Origin: an uncultured Dorea sp.
GTDB taxonomy: Bacteria; Bacillota; Clostridia; Lachnospirales; Lachnospiraceae
Reading direction: 5' to 3'
DNA: 64,000 nucleotides
Assembly: GCA_910584615.1 (NCBI GenBank)
Contig: CAJUAM010000003.1
Coordinates: 62,001 to 126,000 of the forward strand
Part shown: positions 1-7,889 of the stretch, one piece after another
Layout: the number at the start of each line of letters is the position of its first letter
Position numbering within the stretch: the stretch's first letter is position 1
Translations under genes and position numbers: made by a program
Notes under the pieces: model-generated
The model's database searches: none
What the model was told of the DNA's origin: nothing
Seen by the model: only the letters and a program-made list of their open reading frames with translations

Positions 1-753
1 CTGGTTAAATATGGAAAAAGCGTCTTCATCCTGTTCAAAGCGGTCTAAAAGTATGTTTTCCAGCCGGGCTTCTGCCGCATCCATATCATTTCCGTTTACT
101 GAGAGGCAGAAGGAAGTGATATCATTACTTGTATTTTCTGACAGACGGATCAGAGAAGTGTAGGGGATATATGCGGCATATGTGTTTCCTGCCGCTGTGC
201 TTGAGGAGTTTTCATTTTCTTTAAGTACACCGATAATGAGAAATTTTCTTCCGTTCAGTCTGACGCTTTCTCCGACAACATCTTTTCTGCCCATTATTTC
301 TGATGCAAAATCTGAATTTATAACAGCCACATTACTATGGTTGTCAAGGTCGGGCTTCATAAGGAAACGGCCGCTTTCCAGTGTCAGACCCAAAATCCCC
401 AGATAGGAGGCAGTGGTTCCCGTAATCTGAACATTTTCTTCTTCATAGGCACTTGCGGCAGTCATGGTACTGCCTGTGGACGGAGCTATATTGTCAAACA
501 AGCTATCCTCTGTAAATTCCGAAAGTGCTGATAATTTTACCGGGTGGTTATGGTCATCGGATATGGTTACATTCAGCATATTGTTTCCTAATGCATTGAT
601 AGAGTCCGTAATGGAAGCTGTCGCTCCATTCACCAGTGATACGAGAACTACCAGTGATACGACTCCGATGATAATACCAAGCATAGTTAAAAATGAGCGC
701 AGTTTGTTGGAAAGAATGGATTTTAATGCCATTTTCAGGGATTGTGCTATCAT
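1..753 (-). CDS. ABC transporter permease, MacB-like (partial, 3' end outside window)
   Basis: This is the N-terminal 251 residues of a FtsX/MacB-family permease; the reading frame stays open to base 1, so the C-terminus is missing. The protein starts MIAQSLKMALKSI, then has one strongly hydrophobic segment (about residues 19-41, containing LTMLGIIIGVVSLV) followed by an extracytoplasmic region rich in Ser/Thr/Asn, as expected for the MacB_PCD domain. The ATG (751-753) overlaps the TGA of the upstream ATPase gene as ATGA, with a GGAGGTG ribosome site, so the two are translationally coupled. With the adaptor and ATPase it should form a tripartite-type exporter using ATP to extrude a peptide, macrolide-like compound or lipid; the substrate cannot be told from sequence. 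Confidence 0.88.
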   Translation of the reverse strand, partial: MIAQSLKMALKSILSNKLRSFLTMLGIIIGVVSLVVLVSLVNGATASITDSINALGNNMLNVTISDDHNHPVKLSALSEFTEDSLFDNIAPSTGSTMTAASAYEEENVQITGTTASYLGILGLTLESGRFLMKPDLDNHSNVAVINSDFASEIMGRKDVVGESVRLNGRKFLIIGVLKENENSSSTAAGNTYAAYIPYTSLIRLSENTSNDITSFCLSVNGNDMDAAEARLENILLDRFEQDEDAFSIFNQ

Positions 754-1421
754 ACTGACACCTCCCGGGCGCAGCCGTCTTTCATACGTATTTTTCGTTC
801 TGCCTGTGCTGCTACAGATTCATCATGAGTGATAAGTACGATCGTATTTCCTCGTTCGTGGAGCTCATGGAACAGGTTCATGATCTGATATCCGGTATTA
901 GAATCCAGATTTCCGGTAGGTTCATCTGCGAGGTAGAGGGATGGTTCTGCCGCCATAGCTCTTGCTATGGCAACCCGTTGCTGCTGACCGCCGGAGAGTT
1001 GGTTCGGTTTGTGTCTGCGGCGTTTATAAAGCCCTACTTTTTCAAGGGAGTCCCTTACCCTTTCTTTTCGCTCATGTGCCGAAAGTTTTTGATAAATTAA
1101 CGGTAGTTCTACATTTTCTTCGGCACTCATATTTCCGATCAGATTAAAGCTCTGGAAAATAAATCCGATCTTATGTCCGCGGATGCGGGCAAGACTGCTT
1201 TCGGTGTAACATTCAACTGGCTGTCCGTCAAGGATATACTGTCCTTCATCAGCGGTATCCAGACATCCCATTATATTCATCATCGTGGATTTGCCGCTTC
1301 CTGACGGACCGATAATACTGACGAATTCTCCCGGATGGATGTGAATGTCTGCGTGATTAAGGGCGCGCACTTCTTCGCCGCCGATTCGGTATATCTTTGA
1401 TACATTTTGAAAAATAATCAT
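750..1421 (-). CDS. ABC transporter ATP-binding protein, MacB/LolD class
   Basis: Energising subunit of the exporter encoded by its neighbours. With the ATG at 1421 the protein has 223 residues, the usual size of this class. Visible are Walker A GPSGSGKS (about 38-45), Q-loop Q90, signature LSGGQQQR (142-149), Walker B LYLADEP (162-168) and the switch histidine in LITHD (199). An upstream TTG at 1439 overlaps the adaptor's stop codon but has no ribosome site, whereas the ATG follows AAAGGGA with 9-base spacing and gives the canonical N-terminus MIIFQNVSKIY. It is cotranscribed with the adaptor upstream and overlaps the permease start by four bases downstream. Confidence 0.92.
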   Translation of the reverse strand: MIIFQNVSKIYRIGGEEVRALNHADIHIHPGEFVSIIGPSGSGKSTMMNIMGCLDTADEGQYILDGQPVECYTESSLARIRGHKIGFIFQSFNLIGNMSAEENVELPLIYQKLSAHERKERVRDSLEKVGLYKRRRHKPNQLSGGQQQRVAIARAMAAEPSLYLADEPTGNLDSNTGYQIMNLFHELHERGNTIVLITHDESVAAQAERKIRMKDGCAREVSV

Positions 1422-1435
1422 AATGTTTGTCCCTT

Positions 1436-3319
1436 TCAATTTTTAGAAGGTCTGTTCCGTCCGCCGTCCGCAGGCCTTGCTGATCTCTCTTCGTCTTTGC
1501 CCATAGGACCCGGGAAACCAAAATCTTTGTTAAAGCTTTCTTTGTTGTCTGTTGTTGTTCTTGTGTAATATATTGTGTCGCCTTCTTTTAATCCATTTAA
1601 TATCTCTACGTTTTGTCCGTCTGACAGACCTGTTTCTACAGCAGTTTCTCCAGAGAGAGATCCATCCTTATCTTTTTTTGTATATACAAAAGTTTCCTCG
1701 CCTTTTTGCTGCAGCGCGGACATAGGAAGGAGCAGTGTGTTTTCTGAAGTGCTGATCTGTATGGCGGCGGAAGCACTCATTCCCATCCGCATATTTTCAT
1801 CCATGGGAACAGTAATCTCTACTTCATATTTTGTGCTGCCGCTTCCGGCAGAAGCAGTGTTATTTATTTTTGTCACAGTTCCGGTATATTGCTCGTTTTC
1901 CACGGCATCAAGTACGACGACGGCGGTCTGTTCCTTCTCAACAGATAAAATGTCAAGTTCATCGACATCTACGATGATTTTTGCGTTGTCCTGTTCTGCA
2001 ATGGTAAATGCAATCATTTCATAACTACTGTATTCAGAAGAAGAACTGGAAGCAGCGCCGGAAGTTGTCTTGCTTGAGGAGGCGCTGCCGGATATACTGC
2101 CGGAAGAGCCGTTTGATTTAGCTCCGGTTATGTTATTGGGGGTTGTTCCCTTCGTATTATTTCCGGGCGTGGTGCTTGAATTGTCTGATCTGTCGTCTGT
2201 TTTATCTTCAATCTTGCTGTCGTCGGAACTGTTGACGGAGGATGACTGATTCGGCGTATCGTCCTGTACGTTTTGCGCGGCAGCAGTTTTTTCATACTTT
2301 GCTACGATCTTTAAAGTATTTCCTTCCCCGGAATTATAGATATTCCAATTAAAAGAGGCATCTTTTATGATGGGAAGATTTTTTTCGGAAAATGTATAAC
2401 CGTTTTTTGCGGTTAAAACAACTGTTGCGGTATAGACAGTGCCGCTCTGAAATACGCGGTTGCTTAGGTCCCAGGAGATAGTTCCGGTATACATGCCTGT
2501 TTCCGGAATGCTTGTTTGTGGTTCTTTCCCTGTCTGCGGCGCCTGTATAGACAGATTCGAGTAGTCAGTGATGATCTCAGGCTGGGGATTGGAATCCAGC
2601 TCATCTTCTGTCTGCTCAGGTGAATTGTCAGAAACATCTGCTGTTAAAAAGAGAAGGGCTGTGCTGCTGCCCGAAGTGTTTTTTGCTGACATCTGTGAAA
2701 GAGAGGTGTTGTTTTGATCTGCATTATCTGAGGCGCCGGAATTTGCAGATGAGGTGTTTGCAGAAGTTTCGGCATTTTCAAAAATACTGACTGTTCCTAT
2801 GATGCCGTCTGTCGGGGCAGTGATCACCGGATTTTTATATAGGGCTGTAAGTTTTTCCTCCGCTTTTTCTAGTTCGCTTTTTTCCCCGGTAAGCTCTTCT
2901 TTTTCTAAAGAAGACAAGTCGCTTTTGTCAAGTTCGCTGTCAATAGATTCAATGCTGTCTTTCACTTCTACTAAAAGACGGGTAACAGATGTTTTGTTAA
3001 GCTTTGCGAGAGATTGTCCCTTAGTGACTTTATCACCGCTTTCTACTGTGACCTTATCCACTTTGATTCCGGCCGGCACGGTGATGTCTATAGTTTCTGC
3101 TGCTTCCAGATTCCCGCTTGCGTCGATTGTATTGGTGATATTCCCTCTTGTTACAGAAGTGCTTTGTACGGCAGCTTTTCCGGCAGCTTTTGTACGCATA
3201 TTCCTTGCGCGCGCAGAAATCGCGAATACCGCTGCTCCCAGAAGTAAAATTATACTGACCGCAGTGATGCAGATGATTTTCTTTTTAAAATTTCTTTTTT
3301 TTAATTTCCCTTTTCTCAT
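1436..3319 (-). CDS. HlyD/MacA-type efflux adaptor with large Ser/Thr-rich insert
   Basis: Membrane-fusion/adaptor subunit of the exporter. One transmembrane segment lies near residues 14-33, followed by a biotinyl-lipoyl-like half (about 50-110, NLEAAETIDITVPAG and DKVTKGQSLAKL), a short helical hairpin (about 115-160) and, after a long insertion, the returning lipoyl/beta-barrel part (about 440-600). At 627 residues it is some 200 longer than usual MacA-like proteins. The extra part (about 185-440) holds low-complexity Ser/Thr/Asn stretches flanking a compact segment with GTVYTATVVLTAKNGYTF, a pattern I associate with beta-sandwich repeats of cell-surface proteins. The start has a strong AAAGGAGG site. 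It is first in a minus-strand operon and diverges from the acetyltransferase gene. Confidence 0.85.
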   Translation of the reverse strand: MRKGKLKKRNFKKKIICITAVSIILLLGAAVFAISARARNMRTKAAGKAAVQSTSVTRGNITNTIDASGNLEAAETIDITVPAGIKVDKVTVESGDKVTKGQSLAKLNKTSVTRLLVEVKDSIESIDSELDKSDLSSLEKEELTGEKSELEKAEEKLTALYKNPVITAPTDGIIGTVSIFENAETSANTSSANSGASDNADQNNTSLSQMSAKNTSGSSTALLFLTADVSDNSPEQTEDELDSNPQPEIITDYSNLSIQAPQTGKEPQTSIPETGMYTGTISWDLSNRVFQSGTVYTATVVLTAKNGYTFSEKNLPIIKDASFNWNIYNSGEGNTLKIVAKYEKTAAAQNVQDDTPNQSSSVNSSDDSKIEDKTDDRSDNSSTTPGNNTKGTTPNNITGAKSNGSSGSISGSASSSKTTSGAASSSSSEYSSYEMIAFTIAEQDNAKIIVDVDELDILSVEKEQTAVVVLDAVENEQYTGTVTKINNTASAGSGSTKYEVEITVPMDENMRMGMSASAAIQISTSENTLLLPMSALQQKGEETFVYTKKDKDGSLSGETAVETGLSDGQNVEILNGLKEGDTIYYTRTTTDNKESFNKDFGFPGPMGKDEERSARPADGGRNRPSKN

Positions 3320-3423
3320 AGATTCCTCCTTTTGCCCATCTTATTACATGTATATTTTATAAATAAACTGTGAAAGTTTGTTGGGAAAAGTGTGTTTATT
3401 CTATGAAGTTTTAGGATTAATAT

Positions 3424-3452
3424 TTTACATCTTTTGGAAAATAGGCTATAAT
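3424..3452 (+). promoter_or_regulatory. SigA-type promoter for the acetyltransferase operon
   Basis: -35 TTTACA (3424-3429) and a perfect -10 TATAAT (3447-3452) with a 17-base spacer, 35 bases before the ATG at 3488. It lies in the divergent gap with the efflux operon. Confidence 0.8.
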
Positions 3453-3487
3453 TGTAAAGATTCGTGAGATTTAGGAGGAATTTTAAG

Positions 3488-4099
3488 ATGGGTGTCTTTG
3501 AAAGAATGCATAGCGGTAAGATATATGATCCGGGTGATGCGGATGTGTTGGATAAACAGGCGGGCTATCAGGAGCTTTTATATGATTATAATGTGACAAG
3601 GCCGCGTGAAGCTGTGAAGCGGCAGGATCTTCTTAAGGAAATGTTTGCTGAGATCGGTGAGAACTGTTATATTGAACCGCCGCTTCATGCGAACATGGGC
3701 GGTCATCACGTTCATTTTGGTAAAAATATATATGCCAATTATAATCTGACTCTTGTGGATGACACGCATATTTACGTAGGAGATTATACGATGTTCGGAC
3801 CTAATGTAACGCTTGCGACTGCAGGACACCCGATTCTGCCGAGTCTTCGAGAAAGGGGATTACAGTACAACATGCCGGTCCGTATCGGAAAAAACTGCTG
3901 GATCGGGGCGGGGGCCGTTATTCTGCCGGGGATTACGATTGGGGATAATGTTGTGATCGGCGCAGGCAGTGTCGTGACAAAAGATATTCCCTCTAATGTA
4001 GTGGCAGTAGGAAATCCCTGCAGGGTCTTACGCGAAGTAAATGAGCATGATGAGGAATATTATTTTAAAGATCAGAGGATAGATTACGAAAATCTGTAG
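3488..4099 (+). CDS. Maltose/galactoside O-acetyltransferase (LacA/Maa family)
   Basis: Acetyl-CoA-dependent O-acetyltransferase of the left-handed beta-helix (hexapeptide) class, acting on small sugars in the cytoplasm. The 203-residue protein has the N-terminal Mac helical domain (about 5-57), then hexapeptide repeats (for example GKNCWIGAGAVILPG and GDNVVIGAGSVV) and the catalytic His in ATAGHP (H114). The ATG at 3488 follows AGGAGG; an in-frame GTG at 3464 has no ribosome site. It is the first gene after a near-consensus promoter and is followed 20 bases later by a radical SAM gene, probably in one transcript. The precise sugar is unknown. Confidence 0.9.
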   Translation: MGVFERMHSGKIYDPGDADVLDKQAGYQELLYDYNVTRPREAVKRQDLLKEMFAEIGENCYIEPPLHANMGGHHVHFGKNIYANYNLTLVDDTHIYVGDYTMFGPNVTLATAGHPILPSLRERGLQYNMPVRIGKNCWIGAGAVILPGITIGDNVVIGAGSVVTKDIPSNVVAVGNPCRVLREVNEHDEEYYFKDQRIDYENL

Positions 4100-4119
4100 G
4101 GCAAGGAGGGACAGACGAT

Positions 4120-5043
4120 ATGGATTATGAAGGACAGATATGCCGCGCGCCGATGGAAAGATCATCTTTTATGCTTCCTGTCATGGTAGGATGCTCTTAT
4201 AATAGATGCAAGTTCTGTAATCTGTTTCGGCATCTTACGTATCGTGAGCTTCCGTCCGAACAGATCGAAGAAGAACTTAAGCGTGTGAAAAGTGCAGGGG
4301 GAAACCCCAAAAAGATATTTCTTGGGGATGGTAATGCCTTTGGGCTTCGGACGGAAAAGCTGCTTAAGATCCTTGAGCGGATACATACATATTTTCCAGA
4401 CTGCGGATGTATTAACATGGATGCCACTGTTACAAGCATCCTGCAAAAATCCGACGAGGAACTTTTACTGCTGCATGATAACGGGGTACGCCATTTGTAT
4501 CTGGGTATTGAGAGCGGTCTTGATGATGTGCTTTTATTTATGGACAAGGATCACAATCTGTCACAGGCGTATGAAGCAATCCGCAGGCTTAAGAAAGCGG
4601 GACTGATCTATGATGCGCATATTATGACAGGAGTGGCAGGGAAAGGCCGCGGTCAGGAGAACGCGAAATGGCTGGCAGAGTTTTTAAATACTACAAAACC
4701 GGCCCATGTAGTGAATTTTTCCATGTTTCTCCACAAAGAAGTTCCGCTTTATGTGCATATTGAAGATGGGACTTATCATCCGGCAGATGAGCTTGAGAAT
4801 CTGAAAGAAGAGAGAACTCTCCTTGATCTTTTAAAGGCTGAGATTTTATACGATGGTTTTCATGATTATATTAAAGTGAGAGTCAGGGGGAAGCTTCCTT
4901 ATGAAAGAGAGAAGCTTAAAGAAAAGCTTGACAGAGTTATTGCCGGGTATGCTGACGAAGAACCGTTCTATGCTTATGTTCAGGGTGAATGTCCTGACCT
5001 GAAGCGATGTGATGATCTGGACAAGGTGTGGAATATGAATTGA
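4120..5043 (+). CDS. Radical SAM protein with CX4CX2C cluster motif
   Basis: Iron-sulfur enzyme of the radical SAM superfamily, 307 residues. The cluster cysteines are C25, C30 and C33 in GCSYNRCKFC, so the spacing is CX4CX2C rather than the commonest CX3CX2C; a related spacing occurs in a set of clostridial radical SAM proteins of unknown role. FLGDGNAF (about 67-74) and LYLGIESG fit the Elp3/MiaB-like fold with its SAM-contacting residues. No extra cluster-binding C-terminal domain is obvious; the only later Cys is in GECPDLKRC. Start has GGAGGG 9 bases upstream. It sits between an acetyltransferase and a YitT gene, which does not identify its substrate. Confidence 0.82.
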   Translation: MDYEGQICRAPMERSSFMLPVMVGCSYNRCKFCNLFRHLTYRELPSEQIEEELKRVKSAGGNPKKIFLGDGNAFGLRTEKLLKILERIHTYFPDCGCINMDATVTSILQKSDEELLLLHDNGVRHLYLGIESGLDDVLLFMDKDHNLSQAYEAIRRLKKAGLIYDAHIMTGVAGKGRGQENAKWLAEFLNTTKPAHVVNFSMFLHKEVPLYVHIEDGTYHPADELENLKEERTLLDLLKAEILYDGFHDYIKVRVRGKLPYEREKLKEKLDRVIAGYADEEPFYAYVQGECPDLKRCDDLDKVWNMN

Positions 5044-5079
5044 TAGTTTGGTATACAATAGCAGGCGGAGGTTTTTAAG

Positions 5080-5946
5080 ATGAGAAAACAGAATGTGTTA
5101 AAAGCAGTGATTTCCGTGTTTACAGTGATATTAGGGAATATTCTGTACGCATTGGCAGTAAAGCTGTTCCTGCTTCCGGCAGGACTGGTAACGGGAGGAA
5201 CGACAGGTATAGGACTTGCGGTTAATCATGCCGCGGGGATACCGGTTGCGACATTTGTCCTTATATTTAATGTGATCATGCTTGCAGTGGGCTATGTGAT
5301 ACTTGGGAAGCAGTTTGCGGTGACAACAATCGTCAGCACATTCACATACCCCATTGCGTTAAATATGCTGGATCTGATGCTGGGAGATGTGGTATTGACA
5401 GAGGATGTTTTTATATGTACGGTTTTTTCGGGACTTGGGATCGGACTGGCACTTGGTGTTGTCATACGGGCGGGGGCGTCAACAGGAGGCATGGATATAC
5501 CGCCCCTTGTGCTGAATCATTATTTTAAGATACCGGTTTCTGTGGGACTTTATTTTTTTGATTTTATCATATTGCTTGTGCAGGCATGCTTCCAGCCTCT
5601 GGAAAAAGTATTCTATGGAATCGTACTTGTGATCATTTATACGTTTACATTAGATAAAATGCTTCTTATGGGAACAACAAGAACAGAGATCAGGGTGGTG
5701 AGCGAGCATGCGTGGGAGATCTGCGATGCGATCTTAGGGCGTATGGACCGCGGTGTGACGCTTCTTTCTGCCAAAGGCGGATATCTGAAGGAAGATACGA
5801 CGGTAGTGTTAAGTGTTGTTTCAAACCGTGAGCTTCCAAAGGTTGAGAGATTGATCCATGAAATAGACCCGGAGAGTTTTATTGTCATCAACCGGGTCAG
5901 TGAAGTAAGCGGTAAGGGATTTACGATGAAAAAGGAATATCTGTAA
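5080..5946 (+). CDS. YitT family membrane protein (DUF161 + DUF2179)
   Basis: Integral membrane protein of unknown transport role, 288 residues. The first 190 residues or so contain five hydrophobic segments with the family's TGGTTGIGLAVNH and ASTGGMDIPP motifs; the last 85 form the soluble DUF2179 domain ending in IDPESFIVINRVSEVSGKGF. Length and domain order are typical. It closes the acetyltransferase-radical SAM operon (36-base gap, GGCGGAGG site). A second YitT protein of the same layout is encoded at 14860-15720. The gene ends 5 bases from the stop of the convergent phosphoesterase, with no hairpin between. Confidence 0.9.
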   Translation: MRKQNVLKAVISVFTVILGNILYALAVKLFLLPAGLVTGGTTGIGLAVNHAAGIPVATFVLIFNVIMLAVGYVILGKQFAVTTIVSTFTYPIALNMLDLMLGDVVLTEDVFICTVFSGLGIGLALGVVIRAGASTGGMDIPPLVLNHYFKIPVSVGLYFFDFIILLVQACFQPLEKVFYGIVLVIIYTFTLDKMLLMGTTRTEIRVVSEHAWEICDAILGRMDRGVTLLSAKGGYLKEDTTVVLSVVSNRELPKVERLIHEIDPESFIVINRVSEVSGKGFTMKKEYL

Positions 5947-5951
5947 AGGAC

Positions 5952-7010
5952 CTATTCCAGCATGATCTGCAGACAGACTGGATTATGGTCAGAATTCGCA
6001 AATCCTAAATCAACGGTCTCTACCGTATCTATTTTAATGTTTGGCGAGATAATGAAGCCGTCAATAACATAATGCTGTGTATCATGAGAATCGGGATCAT
6101 ACGGCTGGTTTAACAGGCGGCAGGAAGGAACACTGGTATCGTATGCCAGTTTCCAGCCTTCCGACAGCGCATCTTCATCCACAATTCCCGGAGTCCAAAG
6201 CTTCGGGTTATTAATTGGGAAAATATCTAAACTATTAGGAAATGTCTGGTTAAAATCGCCTCCTGCGACAACATAATTCCCCTTTTCGTATTCTTCCTGA
6301 AGAATATTCATTAAAGCAGCAGTCTGTGCTTTTTTCCCCCCTCCGTTATCGTAAGCTTCCAGATGAAGGTTTACTGCCACAAGTTTTTTATCTGTTCCTT
6401 TGATTGGATAACGGCTGATCAAGAGACAGCGTTTTAAATTAGCTGTACGTATGGGCCACTTGAAGGGACAGGGGAGGCTGAGTCTTGTCGCTTTGTCTGA
6501 TAAAGCAAGGTTTGAAAGAGTCGCGATTCCGGATTCTACTTTTCCGATGGGAGGAAAAGGATATGGTACGAAACTGCATCGATAGTTTGGAGCATACGAA
6601 TACCCGAGATTTGTCTGTTCGGTATAAGAGGCAAGCTCGTCCATATTATCTGTACGGCTGGAGTTTCGGTCAACCTCCTGTAAAAGAGAGATATCATAAT
6701 CTCCGGCTTTAATAAATTCTGAGATAGCAGAAAGATTCTTTTTGACGGTCTCTTTATCCTTAGGATTTACCATCTTTCCTCCGTCCATGAAAAAATCAGT
6801 GCTTTTATCTAACCCTCCGTAGCCGGTATTCCAGCTGAGGATACGGACAGGTTCTTTGAGAGTCAGACGATCCTTACCTTGTGTTTTAGTCTCGGCCGTT
6901 TCCTGAAGTTCAGGACGGTATTCTGTGACAGACAGACAGGCAAGCAGCATGGCGGGGATCAGTAAGATGATCAACAGTATAATTCCAGAGATTTTAAACA
7001 TACGTTTCAT
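5952..7010 (-). CDS. Endonuclease/exonuclease/phosphatase-family protein, membrane-anchored
   Basis: Metal-dependent phosphoesterase of the EEP (DNase I-like) fold, 352 residues. The N-terminus has one hydrophobic segment (about 7-27) ending ...LLAC, so it is exported and held at the membrane, possibly as a lipoprotein although the lipobox is imperfect. EEP residues are visible: LSWNTGYGGL near the start of the domain, LLQEVDRNS (metal Glu), AGGDFNQTF (Asp-x-Asn), and the terminal NSDHNPV (Asp-His). The ATG at 7010 is preferred to a TTG at 7031 because AAGGA lies 12 bases before it. Substrate may be a phospholipid, nucleic acid or sugar phosphate; not decidable here. Confidence 0.85.
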   Translation of the reverse strand: MKRMFKISGIILLIILLIPAMLLACLSVTEYRPELQETAETKTQGKDRLTLKEPVRILSWNTGYGGLDKSTDFFMDGGKMVNPKDKETVKKNLSAISEFIKAGDYDISLLQEVDRNSSRTDNMDELASYTEQTNLGYSYAPNYRCSFVPYPFPPIGKVESGIATLSNLALSDKATRLSLPCPFKWPIRTANLKRCLLISRYPIKGTDKKLVAVNLHLEAYDNGGGKKAQTAALMNILQEEYEKGNYVVAGGDFNQTFPNSLDIFPINNPKLWTPGIVDEDALSEGWKLAYDTSVPSCRLLNQPYDPDSHDTQHYVIDGFIISPNIKIDTVETVDLGFANSDHNPVCLQIMLE

Positions 7011-7135
7011 TATAATCAGTATTCCTTTCAAGATGCGGTTGATATTGTTTTTGGTACGCAGTAGGTGTATACGGCAGGAAATAAATCCGTGCGGAGTGAT
7101 CCGGAAAATAACGGATGAAAGCAGGAGATATTACT

Positions 7136-7789
7136 TTAGGAAACGGGAGTTTGATGAAAAAATGGGGGGACAGTAAGTTTGTAGGTTCCTTTTCCGGCTT
7201 TGATCACAGTTCCATCAGCCTCATGCTGACTAAGGATCCGTTGCAGCTGGCGGATGCTGCAATTTAAATGAAATGCAGCCTGCTGCAGGCCTTTTAGTTC
7301 TCCGCCGCTGCATTTATAGTTCATGTAAGTCAGGACGCGCTGCTTTAAGCTTGCAGGAGCAGCGTCGATTGTTGTGACAGATTCCATTTTCTGGGTCAAA
7401 GATTCACATATCAACTGCAAAAAACGGCAGTTTTTTAATAGCGCATTTTTGCTTGTTTCGATAGACAAGGCAAGGCAGATTACATCATCATTTGATTCTG
7501 CATAGACATTGCTTGATCGGTGCAGGAAAATTTCCATTTCACCGAGCAGATCATTCTCCCTGCTATCTGCAAGATAATATACCGAACCATCATCTCTGAT
7601 AAAATAAATACTTACAGAGCCTTGAATTATAATTTGGAATAAATGCTCTTTCTGTAATGGCATGGTAACAAATTCGCCTTTTTCGTATTGTGCCACAAAT
7701 AAATGTTCTTGTAAGCCGCTCATTATGGATTCAAACTTTGTTTGCTTCAAATACGTTTCAACAAGTGTTTTATCATAGAATCTTTTCAT
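7136..7789 (-). CDS. Crp/Fnr family transcriptional regulator
   Basis: Cytoplasmic one-component regulator, 217 residues: an N-terminal cyclic-nucleotide-binding-type beta barrel (about 30-120, with the GEFVTMPLQ and LLGEMEIF elements) and a C-terminal winged HTH (about 150-210, helix-turn-helix around LNCSIRQLQRILSQ). There is no N-terminal cluster-binding Cys quartet, so it is not a classical oxygen-sensing Fnr. It is transcribed divergently from the MATE pump at 7890 and a perfect 12-base palindrome lies between them, so it probably controls the pump and itself. The inducer is unknown. Confidence 0.87.
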   Translation of the reverse strand: MKRFYDKTLVETYLKQTKFESIMSGLQEHLFVAQYEKGEFVTMPLQKEHLFQIIIQGSVSIYFIRDDGSVYYLADSRENDLLGEMEIFLHRSSNVYAESNDDVICLALSIETSKNALLKNCRFLQLICESLTQKMESVTTIDAAPASLKQRVLTYMNYKCSGGELKGLQQAAFHLNCSIRQLQRILSQHEADGTVIKAGKGTYKLTVPPFFHQTPVS

Positions 7790-7808
7790 AATATCTTCTC
7801 CCCAAACA

Positions 7809-7820
7809 GGACATATGTCC
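7809..7820. promoter_or_regulatory. Perfect palindrome, candidate Crp/Fnr-type operator
   Basis: GGACATATGTCC reads identically on both strands. It lies in the 100-base divergent gap, 20 bases before the regulator's ATG and 70 before the MATE start. Crp/Fnr dimers bind such dyads; assignment to this regulator is inference. Confidence 0.5.
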
Positions 7821-7889
7821 GAGTATTCCTACCCATTGTAGCGTATGCTGATTGAAAATACAAGGATCAGATCATGGAGGAAAAGTTTT

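Noticed and set aside
3464..3487. GTG start for the acetyltransferase eight codons upstream
   Set aside because: It lies upstream of and across the AGGAGG site, which is correctly spaced for ATG 3488.
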